Below, piece by piece: positions 34,085 through 46,676 of a DNA stretch of 64,000 bases; the first letter of the stretch is position 1; each line of letters starts with the position of its first letter. The position numbers were made by a program, and so were the translations under genes. The stretch is from Gloeophyllum trabeum ATCC 11539. Its lineage: Eukaryota; Basidiomycota; Agaricomycetes; Gloeophyllales; Gloeophyllaceae. The notes under the pieces were generated by a model. It was not told where the DNA came from, ran no database searches, and saw only the letters and a program-made list of their open reading frames with translations. The stretch lies in assembly GCF_000344685.1 (NCBI RefSeq), contig NW_006920420.1:471939-535938 (forward strand). Reading direction: 5' to 3'.

Positions 34085-36931
34085 TCAATAGCCCTTCCCA
34101 GTCTTGGCCAACAGTCGTCTGGCAAGCCCATACTCCTCATCTTCTTCCGCGCTCGAGTCGTCCCAGACATCCTTCTCCTCCGCCCTACTCTTCCGCCCAT
34201 TGCGCATCGCCCATCCATCAGCATCGGCGTCGTTAGCCGCTCTCCGAGGCTTTTCTGCGCTGCTACGAGCGTCACTCCAAGGTTCGTGTCGCTCGCTATC
34301 GTCCAAGGCAGGCGGGGTGGGAGAGAACGTCGGCTCGAGAGACATCCGCACGCTCTTCCTCCTTACCGGCGCAGCACCCGCACTGACCTTGGTGGCTGTC
34401 GACGCGGTCGAGGTCGACAGGTCGGTCCCGTCAGGGCTGCGGCTCCGCGGGGTCGGGCTAGGATCGTCGTCGAATACCTCGTGAGCGGTCTCGAAGCTCA
34501 TAATCGACGCGGCATCGTCCCCACCGCCATTCTGAGCAGCATTGCCGTTGGACACATCACCGTTAGACAGAGAACTCGGGCCATTGTCATAGAGCTGCGT
34601 CCGCTGGGGAGCAGCGGGAGACGGTGAGCGACTCGAGGTACGGAGCGCAGACTTCAACGGCTTCATCCCTGGCACGGGCTGGTGCACCGTCGGCGCAAGC
34701 GTCGCACTGGGCCGGCTGGCGCTCTTCGCCGTAGCAGAGTTCGAGCGGGACAAGCGGCTCTGACTTCTACTCGGGCTCGGCTCGCTCTGAGCGAGCTCAG
34801 CCTCAAGCCTCTCCCTCGTGACCGGCGGCGGCGCCCGGGGCATCTCCAGCTTCAAGTCCGTGCCAGCCCCGGTGAACCCGACCCTGTTCATCTTGGACAC
34901 GTCCTCGACGATACTCATTAAACTCTGCGAGCCCGAATTCGGGAGCCCGTCCAGTCTGCGCTGGCTTTTGATAGTCGAAGACCCAGCCGTCTTGCCCTTG
35001 TCTCTGGACGACGGGGAGTCTGCCCAGGTGACGGTGGCCGTGCTCGAGCTCTCGTTTAATGACGAGGAACCATGATTAGGCCGTTGTGTATCTAGGGATC
35101 CTCCGCGTTTGCCATGGGCCGTGACGCTGTTACTCCTAGCAGGCCCGGCCTTCGCGGGTATCCTCGAGGTATTGATGATCGAGGGAGCGGAGGCTGCGCT
35201 CAGAGTTGAGCGCTTGGAAATGGACGAGTCCCTGGATAATGTTCCGGAGCCGCCGGGAGGGAAACCCGATGTCAGTATAGACTTCGTCTCCCTCGTATTT
35301 GACGCGCTAGTGAAAGCTGGCGGAGGTCCGCCGTTGACTTCGCGTTCTTTCCCTTTAGTGCTTCGCCTGATAGTGCCGGTGTTTGATCCGCTAGCGGCAG
35401 CTCCATCGCTCATCCAGCCTTTATCTTGTAGCGACTCCCTCTTCGGTGTTCTTTTCTTCAACCGCTGGGTTCCCCCAGGGGTCGCACTGCCGCCCACGGA
35501 ACTCCAACCGTCAGGGCCGTACTTCAAACTTCCCGCCGCCCCGATGCCACGCGTGCTCGGCCCCTCTTCGTCACTGCTGCTGTCCCTCCTCTTCCGTAGA
35601 TTCCTGTCGGTACGCGTCTGCCATCCCTTCTTATTCCCGAGCCTGTCCGAAGTGTCTCCGTAACTATCCGCATGCGATTTCCCCCTCCATAGAGTAGCCA
35701 GTCCACCGAAGAAGCTCTTGCTCCTCGTTCTCCTCTTGTCCTCATGGCCGGCTTCCCAGACGGGGCCTACGTCAGAAACCGACGTCGGGAACCTTACATG
35801 CCCTCGATCCCCGCCTCTCACCGAGAACGTCGACGCGCGCTTCGGGTTCGCAGGCCGCGCGAACCGCTCGTTCTCCCGCACCTCCACGGGGCCCTCTTCC
35901 TCGCTCTCGCTGCTCCCTCCCTCGGGCTCCTCGGTGATCCTCCGCTCCAGAGCATGCGGCAGTACAAATTCGGAGATTGAGTGGGCGGGAGGGACATGAA
36001 CGTGCACGTTGGAGCTCGAGACGGAGGAGAATCGGCGCGAAGGCGCGGGGTCGTCTAGCGAAAGATGGACTTGGGAGGCGGACTGTGAGGGCGTGAGCGA
36101 GGAGAGGTCGGAGGGTGGCCCACCTTGCCCGTTACCGGTGGTTTGGTCTGAATTGGGTAGGGGTAGGGGTTTGTATGAGGAGGGATTGAAGTTGCCTGAC
36201 GCTAAGTTGGGTCAGTCTCGCAGTAGATAATTGATGTGTGAACTTGGGCAGAAAGAAAGCTTACTGATGTGATCCAGCGCGCCCAGTGCTTCGCGGCCCA
36301 TCTCCCCGCACGTTGCAGCGCACTGCACGAGGGCCCTACACCGCGCCTCCAGCCCCTTCTTGATCATGCCAACGCGGATTTCCTCCAGCTCTTTCTCCTT
36401 CACTGAAAGTTGTGCTTCGCATGCCTGGAGCTCCGTCTGCGCGGATGCAAGCTTTCCGGAAGGGGTGAATCCAGACGAGCCCAGAGAAGTCTCCGACATG
36501 GAGGCCCGCATGTTGACGAGGGAGTCACGGTTGGATTTACCAGACTTGGAGGCCTTGAGAAGGCGGGTCACTCTATAAGATGCACTTCAACATAATTCGA
36601 AGTCGAATATAAGAGAAAGAATTCACAATATATCACGATCGCGTAGAATGTTCGACACTTCATCCTCTGCTTCTTTGACCTGCTTCAGACACGCCTTCCA
36701 CTCCTCCAGCGCATTGTAATATCCTTCCACCGCGCCGTCCACATTGGCAAGGCAGGTAGCGACTGAGATAATTACATGGGACGTCGGCGGCGCAGAGGCT
36801 GCTGCGTAGGCAGAGAACGCGGCAAGCGAGGACGCCGAGTGTGCCAGCAGGCTCTGGAGTTGCTTCGAGTATGAAGACTCAGCGCTAATCAGCGAGGCCA
36901 GAAGACGCGAGTCGGGATGTCGGTGTACCAT
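34085..36931 (-). CDS. IMD/I-BAR-like domain protein with long disordered tail
   Basis: Three exons (36627-36931, 36265-36572, 34085-36201) splice in frame to 909 aa. Residues 1-205 are almost all helical: HPDSRLLASLISAESSYSKQ opens the domain, followed by LANVDGAVEGYYNALEEW, KEAEDEVSNILRDRDIL, a coiled coil around QACEAQLSVKEKELEEIRVG and AATCGEMGREALGALD. This fits the IMD/inverse-BAR fold that binds and curves membranes; yeast IVY1 is a possible relative, but the assignment rests on pattern, not a search. Residues 210-909 are Ser/Pro/Arg-rich with many SRS and RSP-type sites and short conserved-looking patches (LERRITEEPEGG, SIMSFETAHEVFDDD, WAMRNGRKSRAEEKDVWDD). It is divergent from the amino-acid permease. 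Confidence 0.75.
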
Positions 36932-37413
36932 GCGAACGCTGCCAGAGACGGTGAAGACGATGGCGAGGAGGACGGGGACGACGACGGGGATGAACCTGAC
37001 GGTGTGGGGCTGACGCGAAGCGGGAGGCAGGATTTCCCGATCTGGATATGTTCTCGATCACGGCGCGCCTTCAGCCCGTCGAGATTGGCGATGCCGCCGG
37101 CAGCGAGCCCAACGACGTCGGCTACAAGCAGCCACAACCAGGTCCATAAGTTCGACAGCCACAAGCCACAGTTCAGAGCGCGTCTGGCGGGTGCTATAAG
37201 CGGTCCGCTCTGGTGTCTCTTTATCTGCACAGATGACAGGCTGACGGTATTCGTGGTGTGGTCGGTGAACGGGGAGCTCCGTGTTTCTCAGGCCAACGGT
37301 GAAAATAGCGTAAAGGCTTGGGCGACCGTAGGAAAGTCTGTCCAGCATGATAGGGTGTATTTCTCCTTATCTATGGCTGCAAAAATGCGTCTTCGTGCCT
37401 CCTCTCCTCGATA
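36932..37413. promoter_or_regulatory. Divergent promoter region, I-BAR-like gene and permease
   Basis: 482 bp separate two divergent start codons. No textbook TATA box was found; CTATAAGC near 37193 is the closest match. No ORF of note. Confidence 0.45.
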
Positions 37414-39626
37414 ATGAGCTCTCTTGCGGACCAGGACAAATACCAGGAGGAAAAGTCTACTGGATCGGCAGAGGTGCAAGTCAAAGGTGTGGACAAACAT
37501 GACAACGACAACAAGCTTTTAGCCAGACTAGGATACAGAAGTGAATTCCGCCGGGAATTCTCAGTGAGTAGTACAGAAGCGTACAATGAATTGCATGATA
37601 GCTTGCTCATCAATGACCATGCCGTGTTGCAGCTCCTGGAAAGCGTCGCGTTTGCCTATGCCATCATGGGTCCCGTGGCCGGCGCGTCTTCCACTTTAGC
37701 CTTCGGACTCTCGTCTGGTGGGTGAAGCTAGTGTACTACTTACTGACACGGGCGAAACTAACGCGACCATCCATTGAAGGCGGTCATGTCGGAATGGTAT
37801 GGGGATGGCTTGTCCCCTGCTGCTTCGTCCTAACGATCGCAGCCTCCATGGCCGAGCTCACTTCGTCTATGCCGTACGTCATGCATTTGGTATGAGCTAT
37901 GTGGCATTGATCTCAATTGACAGAACGAGCGCCGGCCTATACTACTTCGCGGCAAAAATGGCATCTCCGAAATATTCAGCCTTAGCAAGTTGGATAACAG
38001 GGTGGTCTAATATAATCGGACAAATAACCCTTGTCTGCTCCATCGACTTTACCGCGTACGTTCCCCCTTCCCCAATCATTACTACCGCCAATGTACTTGC
38101 ACCTCGTTTAATGATAATCTAGGGCGCAGTTCATCTCTGTCGCCCTCTTCGTAGGGTCCGATGGAAGCATAAACCTAAGCACCGGTGCCCAATATGGTAT
38201 TCTATGGGCGCTTGTACTCTTGCATGGCGTAATCTCCTCCTTCGGGACGCGGATCCTCGCGCGGCTCAACGTTTTCTACGCCGTTCTGAACTGTGAGTGA
38301 TACGAACCATGATCTCTATGACAGTACGTTTGACGCCCACGAAGTGGGCACCTCGATCACTGTGATAAGCGTCTTGTGTAAATACGCGCGGCACGACGGG
38401 GTGTCGGCCAAGGTCGCGTTTACGCAGTATGAGAACAACACCGGCTGGAGCAGCAGTACGTTTGTCCATGGCTAGTTTCTGAGCTCTAGTTAATAGCCCC
38501 TCACAGATGGATGGGCGTTCTGCCTTTCTTTCCTGTCGTGCATGTGGACACTCACAGGTAATCATCCCGTTTCTCGTCTCAAGCAGTGATGTTATTAACA
38601 GCCTACCCATAGGCTGTAAGTCTCCCATTCATACGCTGCCGTCGCATTCTACATGTATGCTGTAGATGATTCCGCGGCGCATGTCTCCGAAGAAACCGCC
38701 AACGCCTCCCGCAGTGCACCCCGCGCCATCTTCATGGCAGTTCTCATGACCATGATCAACGGCTGGCTCATCCTCATCTCCGCCTCCTTCGCCATCACGT
38801 CCGTCCCCGACCTGCTAGCCTCGCCATTGCCGCTGCCCATGGCGCAACTACTGCTTACCGTGATGGGCAAGCACGGTATGCTAGCTGTGTGGAGCTTAAT
38901 TTTCCTCGTCCTCGTCAGTATCAATCTCCTTCTTGTATAGCCTGTCAGCTAAAAAGCGGGCCGAAGTTCATGGCAGGTGCCTCGCAATGCGTCGACGCCT
39001 CCCGCGTCGTCTACGCGTTCGCGCGCGACAACGCGCTCCCGGGCTCGCGCTACTGGCGCCGCGTGAACACGCACAGCCAGACTCCCGTCAACGCCGCGTG
39101 GTTCGTCGTCATATGCGCGGGCATCTGCGGGCTCGTCGGGTTTTCCGACGCTGCGCTGTCGTCGCTGGCCGGGTGAGCGCCGTACCCGTCATTCCCGCTG
39201 TCCTGTGTACTGAGTGACTGGCAGGGCATCGACGATCGGGCTGTACATATCGTATGCCGCGCCTATATTCTGCCGGATAACCTCCGGGCGGCGCAGGCTC
39301 AAGCCCGGTCCCTTCTCGCTGGGCGCCCTCGCGGTCCCCGTGGGCGCGGTTGCGGTCGCGTGGGTCGCGTTCATCACGGTTGTGCTGATGTTCCCGAGTT
39401 CCAGCGTCCCGAACGCAGAGAATATGAGTGCGTCTTTCGTCAAGTGCATGGATGAAGATGTATTTACGTTAGGATTTTGATAGATTATGCGGTCGTAATT
39501 ATCGTGGGGATCTTGGGCCTTGCTGGGGCGTGGTGGGTGGGTGGTGCAAGGAGATGGTTCAAAGGGCCTGTGCCGAATATTGAGGGGGTCGACGCTGAAT
39601 ATAAGGAGTATACTCCGGACGCGTAA
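37414..39626 (+). CDS. APC-family amino acid / GABA permease
   Basis: Plasma-membrane or vacuolar transporter of the amino acid-polyamine-organocation superfamily, nearest to fungal GABA/choline permeases (UGA4/HNM1 type). Hydrophilic N-tail, then LARLGYRSEFRREFS, the usual APC lead-in. TM1 is LLESVAFAYAIMGPVAGASSTLAFGLSSGG, with the broken-helix Gly motif. Later come SMPTSAGLYYFAAKMASPKYS, WITGWSNIIGQI, VLLHGVISSFGTR, SEETANASRSAPRAIFMAVL (the loop conserved in this family), MAGASQCVDASRVVYAFARDNALPGS and GLYISYAAPIFCRI, ending in a short tail YKEYTPDA. About ten introns. Exon joining around 38470-38660 is not fully settled; the GYHPF/H-type segment there is spread over two short exons. Confidence 0.88.
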
Positions 39627-41412
39627 TCTAGACAGACATCGAAGAGGGCGTCGTGCAACAGTTTTGTGGTGGAAGGATGTTGCAAGTCTGATACTTCCCG
39701 GTGTAGATATTTCTTGCTGTAGCTATACGGCGGTGGTCCTCCACAGTGGTAGGAGACAACATCATCAACATGTTGGATCTCATTGCGGTATGGAAACCTT
39801 GATTCTATGATAAAGGGGTGCAAATATAGTACCATCTGTCCTTTGGTTTGGCGTGATTGTAAATATCAGAAGCATGCGGAGTCTTTCGAATGCATATCGT
39901 TTGCTGTCAGTATGAGCTCACCCTGCCTTGTCTCCAATCTCCTCGCATCATTCTTTCAGGCTTTGTGAAGAATATGGTCCACAGGCGGCGTTGAGACTTT
40001 GTGGGGAACCAGCCTTTGACCTACGAACTAAGGCTAAGGTTCTCGATGGTGGCGTCTAAACTTAAACTGAACTACTTCTCGACAGAGATGAATCCCTGCT
40101 TCCTTTGCATGGAAGTTTGACAAGGGACGCGAGTGATTACCGGCATTCCTGAGCAAGCATTCAATCGTATATGGTCACAGGTCGCGTTCGTGTCGCATCG
40201 TTCTCAAGCATATACCGGCTGAGATTGGGGACCGACGTCAAGAAGTTGGGAATCGATAGCGTCTGAATGCGGATCCAAGGTTTAGCTCTCCCTACGTTTC
40301 ACGGAGATCTCACGCGGCTCAGGCTGCGCAACTTGAATATACAACGCCTGGGTAGCTTTCGCAGCCCTACGAGTCGGAAGAACGTCTAGTCTCTGGTTTT
40401 TGCACCGAATCGAATAGCTCGATTAATATTCTCGACTCAAGTGCATGGCATTGCGATAGTTGTCGATGCGCCACATAGCCACCCGACTTACCACATAAGG
40501 CAGGTGTCGTAGATCGAAGGCCGCAAATTCTTCCGACCTCTCTCATTGCTGTCCCGGGACCCGGACTTCGTGGTTTTAGAGCGCAGATGGTAATGATTAG
40601 CGTACGTTATATATGCAGTTAGGTACTAGTCGCGGCGCTACAACTTGCCGCTGAAGTGCGTATGTATTGCTATCAGGTATGCTTTTGCTTCGGTCACCGA
40701 TAGTGGCCGAATGCTCCAACTCACGAAGTTCCCTGCAGGCATGCATGCTACGCCTGCACATATCCATCTAGTCTTTACAACTCGCGTGGTGGAGCGCAAA
40801 AGTGGAACAGATGGGGACGGATGGACTTACTGTCCGCAAGCCTCGTTCTTTGACGGCCCTCGGCGCAGGCCCGCCAAATTAAGCCAGATTAGCTGTCCAC
40901 TGCCACCCCAGTACGGGCGTAATATGGATGGAAGTGCCGCGGCGTGGATATTATACCGACGATTCTAACGTTTCTTGATCGAACCCTGGTCGGAATTAGT
41001 TGTCGGTCTTCTCTCGCCCTGTGTGGCATGTGGCAGTGTGTTCATACTGGTATGTGAATGTTGGTTTCTGTCCTCTCTGTCGACTTATGAATGGACGAAT
41101 GTCTAGATTAGAGGTTGGACGACAGACTTGGTCTCCCAAATTGTACATATGCATCGGAAAGGATAAGCCGCCGTCCCTGGCTCCCCTGGGAAATATGTCA
41201 ACCAATATTCTGCAGAAACCCGAACTCTGGTTGGCATATAGGTATATAAGTCTGGCATTGCGATGTTTTTCTTCCCATCTCCCCCTCTACTGGAGCTCGC
41301 TCTTGACTCGCACTAATCCTCCTCAGCCACTTCACATCTCAGTCAGGTAGGTCGCTGAGCATTCTAGCGTATACACCCACTGACAAAAACCATCTTTCAA
41401 GCTCCAATTAAA
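39627..41412. other. Gene-poor interval, 1.8 kb
   Basis: The permease 3' UTR and the upstream region of the three-module gene. A TATATATG-like box near 40607 is followed by a 107-codon ORF (40645-40968) with no family resemblance; I do not call it. Confidence 0.5.
41243..41250 (+). promoter_or_regulatory. TATA box of the three-module protein gene
   Basis: The sequence TATATAAG lies 170 bp upstream of the ATG at 41413, leaving room for a CT-rich leader. Confidence 0.55.
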
Positions 41413-44400
41413 ATGTGTCTCGACGGAAACAACGCGCCTCACTCGGCTCACTACATAAATGCTCAGCTTACAGCTCTATATGAGAACTCCGAGGAATGTG
41501 TAGCACACCACGCCCACGGCCTCAAGGCCCATGAGCGAGTACGTTTTGACTTCGCGCTCGCAGAGTTCTTCTACAGCCACCGAGGAAGGGTCGCAGCGGT
41601 GGAGGACATGCTATATGCTGCCGAGTTCCACAGACCTGAGCTTGAGTTCGTCTGCAACCACGAGGTCATCATCCGGTTCCATATTCACAACGGACATCTC
41701 AACCTCGACTACGCGAAGTCCGTGCAACCAGGTTTCTCCCCCAGCCGGTATGCATTTCTCCTTCGTTGAAAGTGGATGATCTGCTCAACCCAATTTATAG
41801 GGATCGCAATGTAACTCTCAATGACGTTGAAGTTGCGTTCCGGGTTCCTTTCAGCACAAGCGGTATCGCTGGTAGCACGTCGAAGATTGGCAACGGGGTG
41901 CACGTCATTAAGCTGATGATCCTTGATACGACCAGTTCGTTATTTCACTGGAGTATACTTATTTGATCAATTGCTTATGCCTTTCCTTTCGTAGAGGCCC
42001 GCCTTGCATCCCACGTGCATGTCCAGGATGGCCATATTCGCGATGCTCTGGTCTTTTACATGACCAAGTACATCGCGTATCTCCAGAGGGCAGGCCGCCA
42101 CGTGTTCTACTCACTACCTGACTTCGACAACGACGGTAAGGAGCTGTTGATCGATTACTCATCAACCTGTAAGCCCGAGTATCTGAACTTCGAGGGTATC
42201 GACTTCCGCGGGGTATCCATCGAGAAAATCAACAGTAACCTCTCTTCAGCATGGCTCCAGGCCGCGATGCTTGCGGAACGCTATGCGGAGGGAGACGTCC
42301 ATATCGGTTATGAGTCTGTTTGTCTGGCGGAATACCGCAGCACGTGGACCACTATCGGGAACGATACCGGCTTCCAGTTTAAGATCATGTTCGACGCGCC
42401 TCGAGTGAAGATGCTCTGTGATCGCGAAGCTGTATTGTACTTCAAGATTGGGGAAGTTAGCTTCTTTGACACGGATGACTTCACTCAGTGAGTTGTTTTC
42501 TCTCTGCAGATTTACACGACGTTCTCACTTCTCTGCAGCGAACCGCGTCAGACTTACGAGAATTTGGAGATCGCTTTCCTCGTCGACCTCGTATACGAAG
42601 TCAACTCAGAGGGTATCATTGTTGACATCAGATTCGACCTCACCCGTAAGTAACCATAAACTTCGATCTTCATGATGACAGAACACCTATTCTACAGAAC
42701 GTCGCTTCTGTGAACACCTCACCTTCTACGGCGAGGTCGACGAGACAACGGAGACTTTCTATGACTACCGGGATACCCTCATCCACTTCTTCAACGAATA
42801 CTACTTCTCGATCCTCGAGGGCGCGAAACATCACATTATCTACACTCACACGAAGACCACCACCACTATCACCATCGATGTGGACCGCGAGATCGCTGAC
42901 TGGCGTGCCATCGATCTCGAGAAGCACAAGGAGAGCATCTCCATCATCCGGGAGGAGCGCATAACAAAGACGCAGATGTTCGGATTCGATTATATCCAGG
43001 CGATTACACAGTCGTCGATCGTGGATTACTTCGAGAGTATCTGGCGGCATGCGGAGGGGTCTACCCTTGAATATCTGGGCTGCTTGACGAAATGGTCGTA
43101 CGACCAATACTTCGAGTCGAGCTTCGGGCCCATCAGAGTCCGTCTTCTGTCCAATGACAAGGCCATCGTCTGGATCCACCTCCAGGAAGGACATTTGCAC
43201 ACTCTGAAGAACAGGCAACCGTTCGCTTCGTAAGCATCGTTGTCTCCCAGCATGTATATCTTGATATTGAATGTTTTCGCTTTAGGGGCAACCCTAATGC
43301 CTTCAGCGACTGGCACCTGGCCTTTGAGGTTGATATCAAGATGGTTGACCACGAGGATCTGGTGGCGCACTGCGGATCCTGGGCTACGAGATTCAAGGAC
43401 TCGCCCGCCGCCAAGCATCACAGTCAACAGGGTCATGTTCATTTGACTCACATTATCCTGGACTTCAGCAGTAAGTCCATAGTCACCAAACATTTGAACT
43501 ATTTTAATCCTGTTGCTAGCGGCCGAGTTCGTCTATGATCTCTGCAACTTCCACGGGCTGTTTGAAGGTGGCGGAAGACATGCCATCGCCCTGCTCCAAG
43601 CGGCTATCCATTATATGAAGCAGCACTACTTCCCAGCCTTGGTCAACCATGGTCACCACGTCCTGCACACGATCCCTGTCTGGGGATCTCGCTTGGACAT
43701 ACCCGCGTATGGGTTAACTTCCATCAGGTTCCAAATTTATTCCAAGGAGAAGTACACCCGACACAATTGCCTCAACGTGTCACCGTTCTTCCAGCCTGTC
43801 ATCATGATTCTTGGGATGTGCGATTTCCGTGACTGGCCTCGCGAGCATTTGGAATACAGCGCAGAGTGGGTTATTGCCCATGAGAGGATAACTCACGGGA
43901 CCGTCGCCATCTCGAGGCAGCGCTTCTTCGAGGAGTGTCTCTTGGAGAAACTTGCCATAGTCAACAAGAGTACGGCCATCGTCCCCACTTTTTCGGGCGT
44001 CGAAAGCGGCGAGTGGCAATTGGAGGTCGCGACTTGGCTCGAACATGATCGGAAGAGGAACAGCAGCGTGACCTGGCAGCTCGTGAAAGAGTCCCACGAA
44101 GCGATGGACTATAAATGGGAGCACGGGGACGAGTGGACTTACGAGCATCATGGCATGTCGCGGGACACTAACAATGGGGTTTATTGGGTGCGGAGTGAGT
44201 ATGCAAATATTTGCAGATTACTTCTTCCGCTGACTTGATTCAGGCCACACTCGCAATGACCTGACGATACCGACGTCGTTCAAGCATGGTGGTCTCGAGA
44301 TCAAGCTCAAGGGCCAAGTAACTCTGGAGATCGGGTTTAAGAGCCACGAAAAGCAGTGGAGGTAAGTCGCTCATCCGTAGTCAGTTGCCCCCTGACTTAA

Positions 44401-45356
44401 CATCTCTTTATCGCAGCACAAAGGCCGTTGCAAGCTGGAACACGATCATGGCTTTCGTTTCCGAGCACAGCGGCGTCGGCATCCGCGTCTACGGCGAAAC
44501 GCGCCCTGCCATCAGCACGTCGCACGTCCACAGCGAGCTCATCAATACCCGCTTCACAGCCCTGAAGAAATTGCTCGAGACCCACCTCCCGTCCAAGATC
44601 GACCTTGCGGACCTTGCCCAAGAGCTGCAGTCCTCCTTCTGCGGCGAGTGGAAGCTCTGCTACCCCGGCCTTGGTGCCTACTGCCTCACCAACCCGGTGT
44701 TCAACCGCCACGGCGACATTCTGTTCGAGACTCGACCCGTCAGCGTTTCGCCTGGTATTCACCCGAGAGTCGGGATGGCCGGCGCGGTTGGCCGCGGTCT
44801 TCCTTCTCCGCTCTCTTCTCGCCCCGGTTCAAGGCAGCCATCATACGCTGGTGCGCGGACGCCGCCCAGGAGCCCTAGGGGTGAGTTCCCATCTTCATGT
44901 TGAATGCTGGCTTCACTGACTCCCCTCTCCACAGCCGCCCAGAGCCCTAGCACTGGCCCGAACAGCGCCCTCAGCCCGTTGAAGACGCCAGTTGACTTCA
45001 CCCAGAAAGCTGCCCCGTCACCCACCGCCGCTCCCAAAGCTGTATCTCCCACGAACGGGTCAGCTACCGGAAACGGTGCCGCTCCCGCTGGTCCCAAGCT
45101 AGCTGAGCCCGCCAAGCCTGCAGGGGGTGTTGTGCGCACCGACGGCAAGTCCGCTCCCAGTGCCCCAAAACTCGCCGAGCCCGCTAAGCCAGCTGGGGGA
45201 GTTGTGCCCAAAGACAATGGCGTCCCCGGCCTCGCTGAACCAGCCAAGCCTGCCGGGGGTGTCGTGCCCAACGGCAACGGAGCAGCCACTGGGAACGGCG
45301 CTTCCCCCGCCGGCGCCGCCGCGGGTGCCGACGCTTCCCATCTGGAGGAGATTTGA
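41413..45356 (+). CDS. Large uncharacterised protein with three diverged internal repeats
   Basis: About 1,090 aa from roughly a dozen exons. I recognise no known domain. Three related modules are visible around residues 70-210, 300-430 and 530-720. Each opens with a strand pair of the form x-V-x-(F/L)-(V/L)-C/S-(N/D)-(H/R/D)-(E/K)-followed by a hydrophobic strand (HEVIIRFHI, REAVLYFKI, DKAIVWIHL). Each continues to an (A/E)-F-x-V-D/P strand (VEVAFRVPF, LEIAFLVDL, WHLAFEVDI), then ILD(T/F) or similar, and then an amphipathic helix with a hydrophobic-H segment (YMTKYIAYLQRAGRHVFYSLP, FNEYYFSILEGAKHHIIYTH, YMKQHYFPALVNHGHHVLHTIP in shortened view). The C-terminal 150 residues are low complexity with three copies of LAEPAKPAGGVV. 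No signal peptide or membrane segment was seen, so cytosolic is likely. It looks intact. Confidence 0.75.
45069..45300 (+). repeat. Coding repeat, three LAEPAKPAGGVV units
   Basis: The C-terminal coding sequence has three imperfect copies of a 13-residue unit (K/G)LAEPAKPAGGVV joined by variable Gly/Asn/Pro linkers, flanked by NGNGAA-type stretches. They read as a flexible tail. Confidence 0.8.
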
Positions 45357-45731
45357 GGCGACCGCGAGGTGGGCGTCCGAGGGCGCAGCACGGGCCTATA
45401 ATATATTGGGTGAAATGATTTCACGCATTGGCCAAGTTTTGGAATGGACTTCAAGTTCTCTATCGTATCGTCTCTTCAATCCTCCACCTCTCCTTCCTGT
45501 GCATCAACCTTCTCTGCAGTATGAAATTTAGTAGTCAGTATATTGCGTATGTTGCTACACACGTTTGTATTTCCATCATTAATCAACACCCTTTGCTCTC
45601 GAAATCAACGGTTACCGCGACTGCTCAGACTGGACTTCTGTACTTGAGGAGATAGCCACAAATGAGTGTTGATCGGACAATGCAAGAAAGAACAGGATAA
45701 GCGAGAGGGCCATGATCGATAATATAATACG
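45357..45731. other. Convergent 3' region, three-module gene and DPB4
   Basis: 375 bp of AT-rich sequence between convergent stop codons. No ORF of note. Confidence 0.5.
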
Positions 45732-46676
45732 TTAGTCCTCCGTTTCAACTCCACCCGTATCTTCTAGTCCTCGTGCATCCCGCTGCAGCTCCTCCTCTTC
45801 GACAGCAACATTGTCCACCAACTCCTCGTCCTCCTCCTCTGGCTCGTCCTCAGGGATCTCCTCCTCCGGGATATCCCCCTCCTCTTCAGGATCAAGCATG
45901 TCCTCGTCTTCCTCCGGGCGCACGCGAACAGTATTCCCACTTTCATCTTCATCCACGTCCTGAGGTTCCTGATCGGTCTGAGAGACAGCTGAAGGGACTG
46001 CAGCCGCCTTCTCTTTGCCCTTTGCCTTCGCTGGCGAGTCCGTTTCTTTCGCCTTGCCCTTGCTGGCGCCGCTTTGTTTGCCTTTCTTCTGGGTATCTCG
46101 GTAGGCTGTGGAGTAATCAGACTCAGATACAAAGAAGCAGCGATTGCTTTCGAGCAGCCTTACCTTGCAGTTCCGTCTGTAGCCCGGGCACCATGTCCGC
46201 GAACTCCAGGAGCTCGAGCGCCTTCAACACGTCGGTGGCGGAAATGCTTTTGTGCTGCTTAGACGCGGCAACATCGTGTGCGCTGCCTCATACGCTTAGA
46301 GGACATGTAGAAGAGGCCTAGCGGGGTGTTTGAGGAACTCACGTTGCAGCTGATAACGCACGAAGACTTGAGACCTCTATCCAGCCCTTCTAGCCGTAGA
46401 CGCAGACGCACCTAAGTAGTTGATAAACACCGTCGAGCCCTTCACCAAGGACGTGACTACCTCCTTTTGCAATTTCGTGTTCTCTGGTATCTAGAAGTCC
46501 GAGTACTTGTCAGATCTCGCGATGTTGGCCAGTGTGGCAAGACGCGTTACCGCGGATTTCGCGATCTTCGTGATTAGACTCTTTGGTAGCTCATAATTTT
46601 CTATGCCGACTGCGTCCTGTTGGTTTTTCGCGGAGGGCGCCTTAGAGAGGTTGCTAGACGAGTCCGCTCGAGGCAT
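45732..46676 (-). CDS. DPB4: DNA polymerase epsilon subunit D / CHRAC histone-fold protein DPB4 (POLE3)
   Basis: Histone-fold partner of DPB3-like proteins in DNA polymerase epsilon and in the ISW2/CHRAC remodeller. Exons 46551-46676, 46412-46490, 46343-46349, 46164-46282 and 45732-46105 close in frame to 234 aa. The third exon is only 7 nt (CTGCAAC), and without it the conserved YLAATAHDVA helix cannot be formed. Histone-fold blocks: ELPKSLITKIAKSAIPENTKL, KEVVTSLVKGSTVFINYLAATAHD, KSISATDVLKALELLEFADMV, then AYRDTQKKGK. The C-terminal 110 residues are strongly acidic (Glu/Asp runs), as in POLE3. Start: the ATG at 46676 gives the usual short N-tail; an in-frame ATG at 46784 would add 36 residues. 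Confidence 0.92.
46343..46349 (-). other. DPB4: 7-nt microexon of DPB4
   Basis: CTGCAAC on the minus strand is bounded by CAG upstream and GTGAGT downstream. The flanking introns are 62 and 60 bp. It contributes the Ala-Ala-Thr codons of YLAATAHD, split as xCT GCA ACx. Confidence 0.8.
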
